NCBI RefSeq assembly: GCF_001767295.1
Contig: NZ_CP014944.1
Coordinates: 3,224,001-3,288,000 of the forward strand
Reading direction: 5' to 3'
Length of the DNA: 64,000 nt
Origin: Colwellia sp. PAMC 20917
Lineage (GTDB): Bacteria > Pseudomonadota > Gammaproteobacteria > Enterobacterales > Alteromonadaceae
Part shown: in pieces, positions 18,501 through 26,275 of the stretch
Layout of the letters: each line of letters opens with the position of its first letter
How positions within the stretch are numbered: the first letter of the stretch is position 1
Notes under the pieces: generated by a model
Seen by the model: the letters and a program-made list of their open reading frames with translations, nothing else
Databases searched by the model: none
Told to the model about the DNA's origin: nothing
Program-made: the position numbers and the translations under genes

Positions 18501-20021
18501 GACACCGTCAATATGTATGCGATTATTCGTTACGCTGCCGTTAGTGAACTCGACAGCGATATGATGCCAACTTTTGGCTAATCCGGCACTAGCAACACCA
18601 TATATATCATTATTGCCGGTATTAAATCCTATCGAACCATCGATTATCCAAATGTCGTGGATCCTCCAACCAATGGGCATGGTATTAGTTGTTCCATCCC
18701 AATTCATCCAAAAGGTCACGGTGGTTTTTACCCCGATGGTGCTGGTATCTAATGGCAACCCCGTTACCTGAATAGCACCATCATTTTGACTAGCATATCC
18801 ACAAGTACCAGGATCACTGGTTAAGGCAGGTGTGATGGTTTGCGGTATAGAATTATTATTAACCTGGGCATGATAACCATTGCCGGTATTGTCGAGTATT
18901 TCACCTGGACTCCTATTCCAACTAGTTTCCTCAAATCGGTATTCTAGAAGTGGGGTGGGAGTTAACTTGCAACCATGTGCGCCAATGATGTTGCTGGCGC
19001 CTAATGTAACTGCACCAGAGGTCGTAAATAGGCCACCACAAGCATCACCAATACCCTTTAAAATAGTATTTTGTCCAGTCAAAATATAAGAACTCGCAAA
19101 AAAGGTACCAATGATACTCGCGTTTTCGCCAGTGGCAGTATAACTTGCTGCATTCCAAGTGATGGTGCTGTCAGCCGTTACATTAAGTAACACCATTGTT
19201 GTATTGGCAGCAAAATCAAAAAAGGAGTCACTATTGATAAGCCAGTGTCCTTTCTGACCTTTGCCATCAAAAGTGATTGTGATACCCGCAGTGATTGAAA
19301 GTGCTGTTGCATGGTAAATACCGGCATCTAGTTTAGTATCTAGGGTCATTGCCGTAGGGAGTTCATTTGTTGAAGGTGCTTGTATGGCAGCTAAATTAGC
19401 TTTTATTTGTTCAAGTTGAATTCGTTGATCTTCGATAGGGGCATTGATAAATAATGTCGGGCTTCTCTGCGAAGTTGTGCCGCCGACCGTTGCTCCTGTT
19501 CCAAGTGTAATAGTGGTTCCTGCTGTTGCATCGCCTATCACCTTTGCGTTTATGCCTAAAGTTAAAGCGCCTATTCCTGCTTGAACATTACCACTGATTG
19601 TAGTGTTTTCACCGAGTGTTAAGGCAGTACCAGCCTGAGCATTACCACCAATGATTGCGTCTTCACCAATGTCGGTAGATCCTAAAGAACCAGAAGTAAG
19701 GTTACCGATAATGACTGATTTCTTACCAACACTTATTGCGGCTCCTGCTGTAAGAGCACCGTTAATTTTTGCAGATGCGCTGAGCGTTACCGATGCTGCG
19801 GTGTGAAGGTTGCCACCAATGGTTGTATTCGCGCCAATATTTCCAGCGGCCATGGCCTGTACATTGCCATTAATTATTGAATTGATCCCCATGATTACTG
19901 CCGCGCCAGAATAGACTGTTAAGCTATCTAAAGGGGGATCTAGTTTTGGTGGTAGATCTGCTTTTGCATTAGAGCAAACAAAAAATATCAGGAATAAAAA
20001 GTATTGCGATGTATATTTCAT
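15519..20021 (-). CDS. Giant MshQ-like surface protein: beta-helix repeats, DUF3494-like, two LamG, DUF6701
   Basis: This 1500-residue exported protein has a signal peptide (residues 1-21, ending SNAKA). Residues about 45-190 are a repetitive beta-helix stretch in which units like TLGENTTISGNVQAG recur, similar to bactofilin or hexapeptide repeats. A segment resembling the DUF3494 ice-binding fold follows (about 210-350, with TFDGKGQKGHW and SAVTLGASN-like ends). Two LamG/concanavalin-like domains come next (about 360-570 and 575-800). The C-terminal half resembles the DUF6701 region of MshQ (ESVTIKACLNDSCS, then a cysteine-rich stretch). MshQ normally belongs to a type IV pilus locus, but no msh pilus genes are present here. 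Role: probably surface adhesion; the domain calls are by eye. Confidence 0.75.
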   Translation of the reverse strand: MKYTSQYFLFLIFFVCSNAKADLPPKLDPPLDSLTVYSGAAVIMGINSIINGNVQAMAAGNIGANTTIGGNLHTAASVTLSASAKINGALTAGAAISVGKKSVIIGNLTSGSLGSTDIGEDAIIGGNAQAGTALTLGENTTISGNVQAGIGALTLGINAKVIGDATAGTTITLGTGATVGGTTSQRSPTLFINAPIEDQRIQLEQIKANLAAIQAPSTNELPTAMTLDTKLDAGIYHATALSITAGITITFDGKGQKGHWLINSDSFFDFAANTTMVLLNVTADSTITWNAASYTATGENASIIGTFFASSYILTGQNTILKGIGDACGGLFTTSGAVTLGASNIIGAHGCKLTPTPLLEYRFEETSWNRSPGEILDNTGNGYHAQVNNNSIPQTITPALTSDPGTCGYASQNDGAIQVTGLPLDTSTIGVKTTVTFWMNWDGTTNTMPIGWRIHDIWIIDGSIGFNTGNNDIYGVASAGLAKSWHHIAVEFTNGSVTNNRIHIDGVEQELTQRRNSPNNSRAYIDSELRIGGWSINASYDFHGLMDEVRVYQSALTTEQVATIMAERHPCRTITPVAEYHFDEQIWSGDAGEVVDEIGNFSAQAINGALTASVTAAITGNTGTCRYGRFDGVDDYVVLPDSFENLTDSFTVTAWINPSNVNAGSRIFIDDEKNTRGFGFSLGDPGNGKLRFYARSVNPISVDTTTSIPLNTWTFVAAVHNSLTKTRQIFINGEAQTITGGLTSNTYSGTWGEDTGPTTIGGETDLGEARNRFTGDIDEVKVYREALTTNEISTIYRENHACSPVIHHYEIVHDGQGLTCDTESVTIKACLNDSCSTLSTESVTLDFIADSTVISSPTFSGSTIVNVDHTVVETLTFSLANATIEAANPVVCDDNSSNSCDMAFTDAGFRFLSGTANNAIIPNQTAGLVFGETLKIQAVKNTNGVCSGLFNNDIKVGFSQENVDPGGSSGLSFSINNKNIAKHSNTTDTLLNFGANSIATIPTPIYNDAGKIRLHANYDIDGITLSGSSNSFWVSPAKLTVSAKSGSVNLNGASATATTTYPAGENFTLTVTAYNAASPAVITPNYLPGQIALKLNRIGPTLTESVNGNLGYKASSHLVTKASAVFQNVTLNNFLLGSSIYSAAQYSEVGLLNLDVQDSNYGNAGVIIPSEAINIGRFIPHHFSQTVADDGYFIATCSTGSAFAYSGQKDEATNSIGAISYLTNPVLAITAYNKQDNITQNYFQDSQGSANDYMKLIADNINITTPILDQLARGINGNRLALTANMNTGTLSQIDLTQLPSVVALPKGVLHYQLSDDDHYFYNRSANALVQPFTSDIVIATASIIDTDAINVTTTVDALPIGVEIRYGRLVLENSFGSETSDIKQPMKVQHFDGSAFVTSLNNCAGYNDNNISLTDISLDPALTNVQGGTGDFVAGKTQDIELAAPGANNQGQIGVSYDAYEWLEYDWNNDGLYNNPTAVATFGIFRGNDRIISWQEVFN

Positions 20022-20471
20022 AAAGTCCGTTTCTTATTATTTATTGTTATCTAAAGGGTATTGGCCAAAAAAAGCCTTATACTGCCATTTATTGATAAAT
20101 ATTAGCCTCAGGTAGAATGTTGATCTAATAATTACAATTGTTTTAATGGGTAGATATTAATATTCGACGAACGGGTAGCAGATGTGGGAAACGTTAATTA
20201 AGAGGGCGAGATGTTGATAACCCGATAATAAGACCTATTAAGGTATTATGATTAACGCTGTCACTTCTTTTTACCCTGAGAAAAGTCAATACATCCTTTT
20301 TAGTGCCAATGACTTTGCCTGATTGATGATAATTTATTCAATTATTTGACGTATAAATCTGAATAACTGATTTTTAAGTTAACACATAAATACAATTTAT
20401 AGCTTTAAATGTTTAAAGTAATAACTCTAAAGTGTTTTTTCACTTGGCTCTAACCAATACAAAAAGTAGAC
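20022..20471. other. Intergenic region upstream of the MshQ-like gene
   Basis: About 450 bases with no supported gene. It should contain the minus-strand promoter of the MshQ-like gene. An imperfect inverted repeat (ATAAGACCT/AGGTATTAT, 20228-20249) is present, but no recognisable regulator site was found. Confidence 0.45.
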
Positions 20472-20684
20472 TTGGCGGCCCTTACTTTAGCAAGTAACGT
20501 TATTGAATTTGGTGCCGATACTGTTATTGGTAAAAAAGATTGTACCAATGGCGAGTCCAGAGCTTCTGCAGATAGCATTGCCGTCACTGAAGTTCCCGAG
20601 CCTACAACGCTGTGGTTATTCGCTCTTACGCTTTTCGGTTTAGCAATTAAAGCGCAAGGTAAAAAGGATAAACAAGTATCTTAG
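20472..20684 (+). pseudogene. Remnant of a PEP-CTERM exported protein
   Basis: The last 25 codons encode a textbook PEP-CTERM sorting signal: VPEPTT, a hydrophobic segment (LWLFALTLFGLAI) and a basic tail. Exosortase substrates also need an N-terminal Sec signal peptide and a mature domain. Here the frame is open only from 20454, has no ATG, and would have to begin at a TTG without a ribosome-binding site. It therefore looks like the surviving 3' end of a larger gene. Confidence 0.65.
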
Positions 20685-20886
20685 TCATACATAGCAGCTC
20701 CTGTAGGAGTTGTTTTAATTTGTCAGCTGCCGTGTTTAGACATTATTGTGATATAGCGTTAAATTATTATTTAGATAAAGGTATGGCTTCGATAATCGTC
20801 TCATTAATTGCACGTTACTCATTAATTAATTTGTGTATAATTTAAAAAACTAATATAAGTATGTTTAAAATACGGGTATCAGAACT

Positions 20887-21921
20887 GTGCTAAAAAAAAC
20901 GTTAAATAAAATTTCTTCAATAACACTCTTTTTTATTACAATTGCTACAACCGAGGTTAAAGCGTTAGAAACTATATTTAATGCAGACATTACTGTCGAC
21001 AATTCTTTTATTGATAATAATACTTTTTCTAAAAATGTAATACGCGGTCTGCTCAATGTTGGCTTTGAAACAAATCTAACTAACCTTATTGGCAAGCAAA
21101 GTTATATTTCAGTAGGGTATGCTCTGCAACGTGGTGAACAAGGTTCTGATATTGCTATTGATATTCAAGGGTTTAGTAATATTGATGAACAAGACTTTAA
21201 CCATGCATATGAAGTTATTTTTGCGGTAAAACTCAACAAAAAATTATTTATTAAGCTAGGACAGATGGACGCCAATAGTGATTTTGCCTTCACAGAATAT
21301 GGTCAGGAATTTATTAACTCTTCTATGGGGGTGAGTCCAACAATTCAAGGTATTCCCACCTATCCTCAGCCGAGTATCGGTATTTATAGCCAATATAAAT
21401 TAAATTCAGCGATAACTACTCGACTTGGTTTTTACGAAAGTAGTGCTAAGTATAATCACTTTGATGATTTTTTCTCTATTGCTGAAGTGCAGTGGCACTA
21501 TCAAGGTCATAGTTCGGTGAAATTGGGTGCTTGGAATCATTCATATCTTGAAAATAGCGATCGAATATCAGCAAGCTCAACAGATATCTATATCGTCGTT
21601 GATCATTACTTTAATGAAAAATTTAGTGCCTTTATGCAATGGGGACAAGCAAAGAAAAAAGTCGTTGCTGTAGATCAGCATTTTAGTCTTGGCGTTAATT
21701 ACCAAGGACTTTTCAGTGAAGAAGATACCTTGGGCCTAGGGTTCACCCAAGCGGATGTTGTTGGAGCGTATAGTGAGCAAGTTACTGAGTTATTTTATCT
21801 ATTTCCAATAAATGACAAAATAAATATCAAACCTGATGTTCAATATATTTCATCACCTTCTGGTGACAAATCAGTAAGTGATTTACTCATCTTTACTTTA
21901 CGCTTAACCGCCCAATTTTAA
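20887..21921 (+). CDS. Outer-membrane porin-like protein, possibly OprB family
   Basis: The 344-residue protein has a signal peptide (about residues 1-26, ending VKA), alternating amphipathic beta strands throughout and a C-terminal strand ending in aromatic F (LRLTAQF), typical of outer-membrane barrels. Segments such as KLGQMDANSDFAFTEYGQEF and GIPTYPQPSIGIYSQY resemble carbohydrate-selective porins of the OprB type, although it is shorter than those. The start is a GTG at 20887 with only a weak ribosome-binding site. No transporter or sugar enzyme lies nearby to indicate a substrate. Confidence 0.7.
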   Translation: MLKKTLNKISSITLFFITIATTEVKALETIFNADITVDNSFIDNNTFSKNVIRGLLNVGFETNLTNLIGKQSYISVGYALQRGEQGSDIAIDIQGFSNIDEQDFNHAYEVIFAVKLNKKLFIKLGQMDANSDFAFTEYGQEFINSSMGVSPTIQGIPTYPQPSIGIYSQYKLNSAITTRLGFYESSAKYNHFDDFFSIAEVQWHYQGHSSVKLGAWNHSYLENSDRISASSTDIYIVVDHYFNEKFSAFMQWGQAKKKVVAVDQHFSLGVNYQGLFSEEDTLGLGFTQADVVGAYSEQVTELFYLFPINDKINIKPDVQYISSPSGDKSVSDLLIFTLRLTAQF

Positions 21922-22187
21922 GGGGGATAAATAACCACAAGAAATCGTTTAATTATCGACATGCTTTTTCTATTAGCTGTTAAACATATTCTTAATATTT
22001 TAGATTTACCCTAATGTTACTTTTAAATAATTTCAAACCTAGGGGACTTTGCTATAAATTAACTGTTGTTCTAATATTATATAGCTATTAATACTTTGAT
22101 AGCGCTCAAATTTAATTATGTTGTAGCTGTCAAATCGGCAGTTGGCGTCTATTATAAAATAGAAGGAACTTTTGGATTTAGCTTAAT

Positions 22188-24269
22188 ATGATATCAAAAA
22201 ATGTTAACAAAATAGCGCTCCAACAATACGTGACTAATGATTCACTGCACCAATTATTTGATGCAGTGAATGTTGTTTCTGTGCAAGGATATGATGAAAA
22301 TAGGCGAGTCATTTATTGGAATATAGGCAGTGAATTACTTTACGGTTTTACCAAGCAAGAAGCTCATGGAAAAAAACTAGAAGACTTAATTATCCCCGCC
22401 GCCATGCGCAAATCAGTTATTGCGGCACACAGTGATTGGATAAATAAAGATATAGAAATTCCTACTGCAGAGATCACTTTATCCCATAAAAATGGCCATG
22501 ATATTAATGTCGTTTCAAGCCATGTAATGTTTACTAATCAATATAATAAAAAACAAATGTACTGTATTGATGTTAATTTAGCTGATGTTAAGTATGCTCA
22601 GTCGCAAGCGCTATTCAAAGACCATATGCTTAAAACCATTATTGATGCTATCCCTGATTTATTCTTCTTAATGGAAGTCGACGGGACTATTATCGATTAT
22701 CGTGCAAGCGAACAAAAAAAACTTTACGTTTCACCCGCGCACTTTATTGGCCAACGTATGACGGATGTATTACCTAGTGAGGTCGTTAAAAAATTTGAAA
22801 CTCATCTGGCTAAAATACAACAGCAAGAAGAGATGATAACCTTTGAATATGAGCTAAATATGCCTTATGGATTAGCATATTTTGAAGCTAGAATGAGCTA
22901 TTTGGCAGAATATAACCAAATAGTAACTATAATTCGTGATATTAGCGAACAGTACAAGTCTGCTGAAATAATTCGCAACCAAGCTTATTTTGATACCTTA
23001 ACTTTATTACCTAACCGGTTTTTATCACTCGACCGTTTATCACAAATGCTGATTGAAGCCGAAAGAAATAATGAGCAAATTGCCGTCCTTTTTCTTGATT
23101 TAGACGATTTCAAGAAAGTTAATGACTCATTGGGTCATGAAATGGGCGATAAAATACTGATCAAATCGGCAAAGCGGTTAAATAACGTTGTTCGAAAAGA
23201 AGATACGGTTGGCCGCTTAGGGGGTGATGAATTTATTGTACTGTTGCGCGGTATTACCTGCCATCATGATGCAACAATTATTGCTGAAAACTTACTCCAA
23301 GTCTTTAGAGAACCTTTTAATATTGATAGCAGAGAATTAATACTTACCTTAAGTATTGGTGTTGTTGTATACCCTGAAAATGGCTGCTCTAGCTCTGATC
23401 TACTACGTAATGCTGACACGGCAATGTATGAAGCAAAATCTTTAGGTCGCAATACGTATTCATTTTTTACTAAAGAAATGAATATTGTGATGTTGCGCCG
23501 TTTTGAAATTGAAGAACAAATGCATGGCGCACTAGAACGTAATGAATTTGAGCTATATTATCAGCCTCAATTAGATGTCAAAAGTGGCAATGTCATTGGA
23601 GTTGAAGCACTGTTGCGATGGCATAATTCTGTTTTAGGTAATATCGCGCCAGTTGAATTTATTCCTATTGCCGAACACACCGGTCTTATTGTGCCGATTG
23701 GGCGGTTTGTTATTAAACAAGCACTAAGCTTTTTAAATATATGGCAAAAAAAAGATCATAAAACATACACTATGGCTGTGAATATATCGCCTCGGCAATT
23801 TAGAGATGTTGAGTTACTCACTTTTATTAAAAACTGTCTTGATGAGGAAGCGATTAATGCGAGCAGTTTGGAAATTGAAATTACTGAAGGGGTGTTAATG
23901 AGTGGTCAATCTTATATTCATGACGCCTTGATTGAAGTTGAAAAACTGGGTATAAAACTATCAATGGACGACTTTGGTACCGGGTATTCATCATTAAGTT
24001 ATTTAAGAGAATATGCCTTTGATGTGCTCAAAATAGATAGAAGCTTTATTCAAGGGATCACAATAAATAAGGCTGATTGTCAGTTAGTTAAAACTATTAT
24101 TGTCATGGCCCATAGCTTAGGTATGACTGTTGTTGCCGAAGGCGTTGAAACTCAGTCACAGCTTACTTTACTAGCAGAGTTAGATTGTGATTTAGTGCAA
24201 GGATATTATTTTAGCCGACCAAAACCAGCCGAGCAATTACTTGATTTTTCAGCTCACTTCAAATCCTAA
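22188..24269 (+). CDS. PAS-PAS-GGDEF-EAL cyclic di-GMP enzyme
   Basis: The 693-residue cytoplasmic protein has two PAS domains (about 15-135 and 140-260), a GGDEF domain with intact GRLGGDEF near residue 345 and an EAL domain with VEALLRWH near 470 and DDFGTGYSS. Both catalytic signatures are present. No transmembrane segments are visible. It stands alone with 266 bases upstream. It is similar in plan to the Kai-operon enzyme but lacks a receiver, so its input is probably a PAS-bound ligand or redox cue. Confidence 0.93.
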   Translation: MISKNVNKIALQQYVTNDSLHQLFDAVNVVSVQGYDENRRVIYWNIGSELLYGFTKQEAHGKKLEDLIIPAAMRKSVIAAHSDWINKDIEIPTAEITLSHKNGHDINVVSSHVMFTNQYNKKQMYCIDVNLADVKYAQSQALFKDHMLKTIIDAIPDLFFLMEVDGTIIDYRASEQKKLYVSPAHFIGQRMTDVLPSEVVKKFETHLAKIQQQEEMITFEYELNMPYGLAYFEARMSYLAEYNQIVTIIRDISEQYKSAEIIRNQAYFDTLTLLPNRFLSLDRLSQMLIEAERNNEQIAVLFLDLDDFKKVNDSLGHEMGDKILIKSAKRLNNVVRKEDTVGRLGGDEFIVLLRGITCHHDATIIAENLLQVFREPFNIDSRELILTLSIGVVVYPENGCSSSDLLRNADTAMYEAKSLGRNTYSFFTKEMNIVMLRRFEIEEQMHGALERNEFELYYQPQLDVKSGNVIGVEALLRWHNSVLGNIAPVEFIPIAEHTGLIVPIGRFVIKQALSFLNIWQKKDHKTYTMAVNISPRQFRDVELLTFIKNCLDEEAINASSLEIEITEGVLMSGQSYIHDALIEVEKLGIKLSMDDFGTGYSSLSYLREYAFDVLKIDRSFIQGITINKADCQLVKTIIVMAHSLGMTVVAEGVETQSQLTLLAELDCDLVQGYYFSRPKPAEQLLDFSAHFKS

Positions 24270-24616
24270 ACTTAACATGATTGCTAACGTTTACGACTCT
24301 GTTATTAGCAGAGTGAACACCACCGCAACAGGCATTCTTTTGTGGGTCTATTTAGCAATACCGTTAACCAGTATCACTTAAGCACTTTAATTTTACGCTA
24401 CTAATCTGTAATGCTTTCATTAATAGGCTAATATTTTAATGAAGTGATCGCCACAAAGAAACCTCAATTGATTAAAACTACCTATAGACTTACCAAGGGG
24501 GTCATCATAGCGATGACTAATCTCTTCAACGCTAGTATTATCATAAAAAGTGACCTATAACTAAATATTAAAATGATTATTATCATTACCTTATAAATTG
24601 ATTTGGGGCTGCGTAT
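24270..24616. other. Intergenic region before the CSS-EAL gene
   Basis: About 350 bases with no convincing gene. A short hairpin (ACTCTG 24296-24301 / CAGAGT 24309-24314) follows the upstream gene and may end its transcript. On the minus strand 24420-24554 is open for 44 codons without a start. An AATGAT-N4-ATCATT inverted repeat (24572-24587) lies just before the next gene. Confidence 0.4.
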
Positions 24617-26161
24617 ATGCAAAAAATGGGTTCGATTACCAAATATTTGGCGTTTTTATGTGGGATAATTATTAGTTTAACGATGATGTTTTATAGCTAT
24701 TCCTACATCTTAAAAAGTCAGCTTTTAGAGCAAGGAGAAAATATACTTAGCGATTTAATGGATACCACAGCTTATGGATATGATGTTATTGAGTCATTAA
24801 ATAACCAGAACTTTACTTATTGCTCTGATGAAAATTTATTAGCAATGCGCAAATCTCAATTTGAATCAAATGATATTAAGGATATTGGCTTCCTCGAAAA
24901 TGGCGTATTAACCTGTACCACAGGAATTGGCATCTTAAAAACACCCATCAAGGGGCTTAGCTATGACTTTATGCTCGACGGACATGAATTCTGGTTTAAC
25001 CATAAGCTGATCACTTTTGATAGAACGGTACAAGGTATTGTTATTCGAAAGGACAATTATAATTTAGTCGCATCATTTCAAGGCATTTTGTATGAACACA
25101 GAAAATTTAAAAGCTATGAACTGCTAGCGCTCAAAGGTGAAGAAATTATTCATCTTTTTGGTGAACCTGGAATATATCAAAAAAAATCAACAAGTAGTCA
25201 GCCTTATTTTAACTCAGGATTACTATCGCACTCTTTTGAATTTTGTGGCCCTAAAGGATTAATCTGTGTGGCTATTGTGCAAAAAAACTTTTCAGAATTC
25301 CAACTTGCACCTGTTTTATTAATTTTAATGTTTATTTCTTTGATTTCAGGTGTGGCAACTTTACATGCTTATCAATCGATTTATAGTTACATTTATAGTA
25401 CCAAAAGAAGAATAAAATTAGCCTTATCTTTTAAAAGTATTAAGCCACATTATCAGGCTATTGTTGAGTTACAAACGGGTAAGGTTATTGGCTGTGAATT
25501 ACTGGCACGATTTGAAGACCATATTGGTCCGCTTTACCCTGATCAATTTATTTCAGTGGTGGGTGAATTAGATATGTCTTGGTTGATGACGGAAGACCTT
25601 ATCTTGCAAGCCATTGACGACTTTAAAGATATTAAGATTATCAATGAACCCTTTTACCTTTCCATTAATGTTTATCCTAAAGATATTAATAACGGAAATA
25701 TTCTCAAAGGAGTCGAACTGTTTAAAAATATAACACCGAATCTTGAAGTTTGCTTTGAGGTAACAGAAGATGAAGAGTTACATTACAGTAAAGTGGGCAA
25801 TACCTTAGAATTATTGTCAAAGAGTCGTATTAAAATTTCTATTGATGACTTTGGCACCGGTTACTCTAATCTATCTCAATTAAAGCTGTTAGATATTGAT
25901 ACCTTAAAAGTTGATAAGTCATTTATTGATGAAGTTGAGACAGGCTCAATTAGATCAACCCTAATACCAAATATTGTTTCAATAGCGGATAAGTTAGGCG
26001 CGAGTATTATTGCAGAAGGTATTGAAAATAAATTACAGGTAGACGAATTACTGAAAATGGATATTAAATTTGGTCAAGGTTGGTATTACACAAAAGCTTT
26101 ACCATTAGCGGAATTTAAACATTATTTGATCAATAATAGTGACTACAAATTTCATCAGTAA
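24617..26161 (+). CDS. Membrane-bound CSS-motif EAL phosphodiesterase
   Basis: The 514-residue protein has a transmembrane helix near residues 10-30 and a periplasmic domain (about 31-228). That domain carries the CSS-type cysteine near residue 69 (FTYCSDEN; CSD instead of CSS) and a second Cys in VLTCTTGIG. A second helix (about 231-255) and a C-terminal EAL domain (about 270-510) follow. In E. coli such proteins are controlled by a periplasmic disulphide that limits phosphodiesterase activity and proteolysis. The EAL signature is CELLARF, a conservative variant, and DDFGTGYSN is intact, so c-di-GMP hydrolysis is likely. The gene stands alone. Confidence 0.92.
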   Translation: MQKMGSITKYLAFLCGIIISLTMMFYSYSYILKSQLLEQGENILSDLMDTTAYGYDVIESLNNQNFTYCSDENLLAMRKSQFESNDIKDIGFLENGVLTCTTGIGILKTPIKGLSYDFMLDGHEFWFNHKLITFDRTVQGIVIRKDNYNLVASFQGILYEHRKFKSYELLALKGEEIIHLFGEPGIYQKKSTSSQPYFNSGLLSHSFEFCGPKGLICVAIVQKNFSEFQLAPVLLILMFISLISGVATLHAYQSIYSYIYSTKRRIKLALSFKSIKPHYQAIVELQTGKVIGCELLARFEDHIGPLYPDQFISVVGELDMSWLMTEDLILQAIDDFKDIKIINEPFYLSINVYPKDINNGNILKGVELFKNITPNLEVCFEVTEDEELHYSKVGNTLELLSKSRIKISIDDFGTGYSNLSQLKLLDIDTLKVDKSFIDEVETGSIRSTLIPNIVSIADKLGASIIAEGIENKLQVDELLKMDIKFGQGWYYTKALPLAEFKHYLINNSDYKFHQ

Positions 26162-26236
26162 ACCTAGGTGATTCTTGGTTTTATAACCGCTAATTTATAG
26201 TCTTATCGATTAAGCATATTGGCTGTTAATTTAAAT

Positions 26237-26269
26237 AAAACCCCTCAACAATTTTTGTTCAGGGGTTTT
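26237..26269. terminator. Bidirectional rho-independent terminator
   Basis: AAAACCCCT (26237-26245) and AGGGGTTTT (26261-26269) form a GC-rich stem with an inner AACA/TGTT pairing and U-rich tails in both directions. It lies between the convergent EAL gene and the RND pump operon. Confidence 0.9.
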
Positions 26270-26275
26270 ATAACA

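Noticed and set aside
16355-19089. Open frames on both strands within the MshQ-like gene
   Set aside because: They are by-products of the repetitive, stop-poor coding sequence and show no family features.
24572-24587. AATGAT-N4-ATCATT before the CSS-EAL gene looks like a Fur box
   Set aside because: Fur sites need a one-base centre between the hexamers or the overlapping 7-1-7 form. The four-base centre fits neither, and the gene has no iron link.
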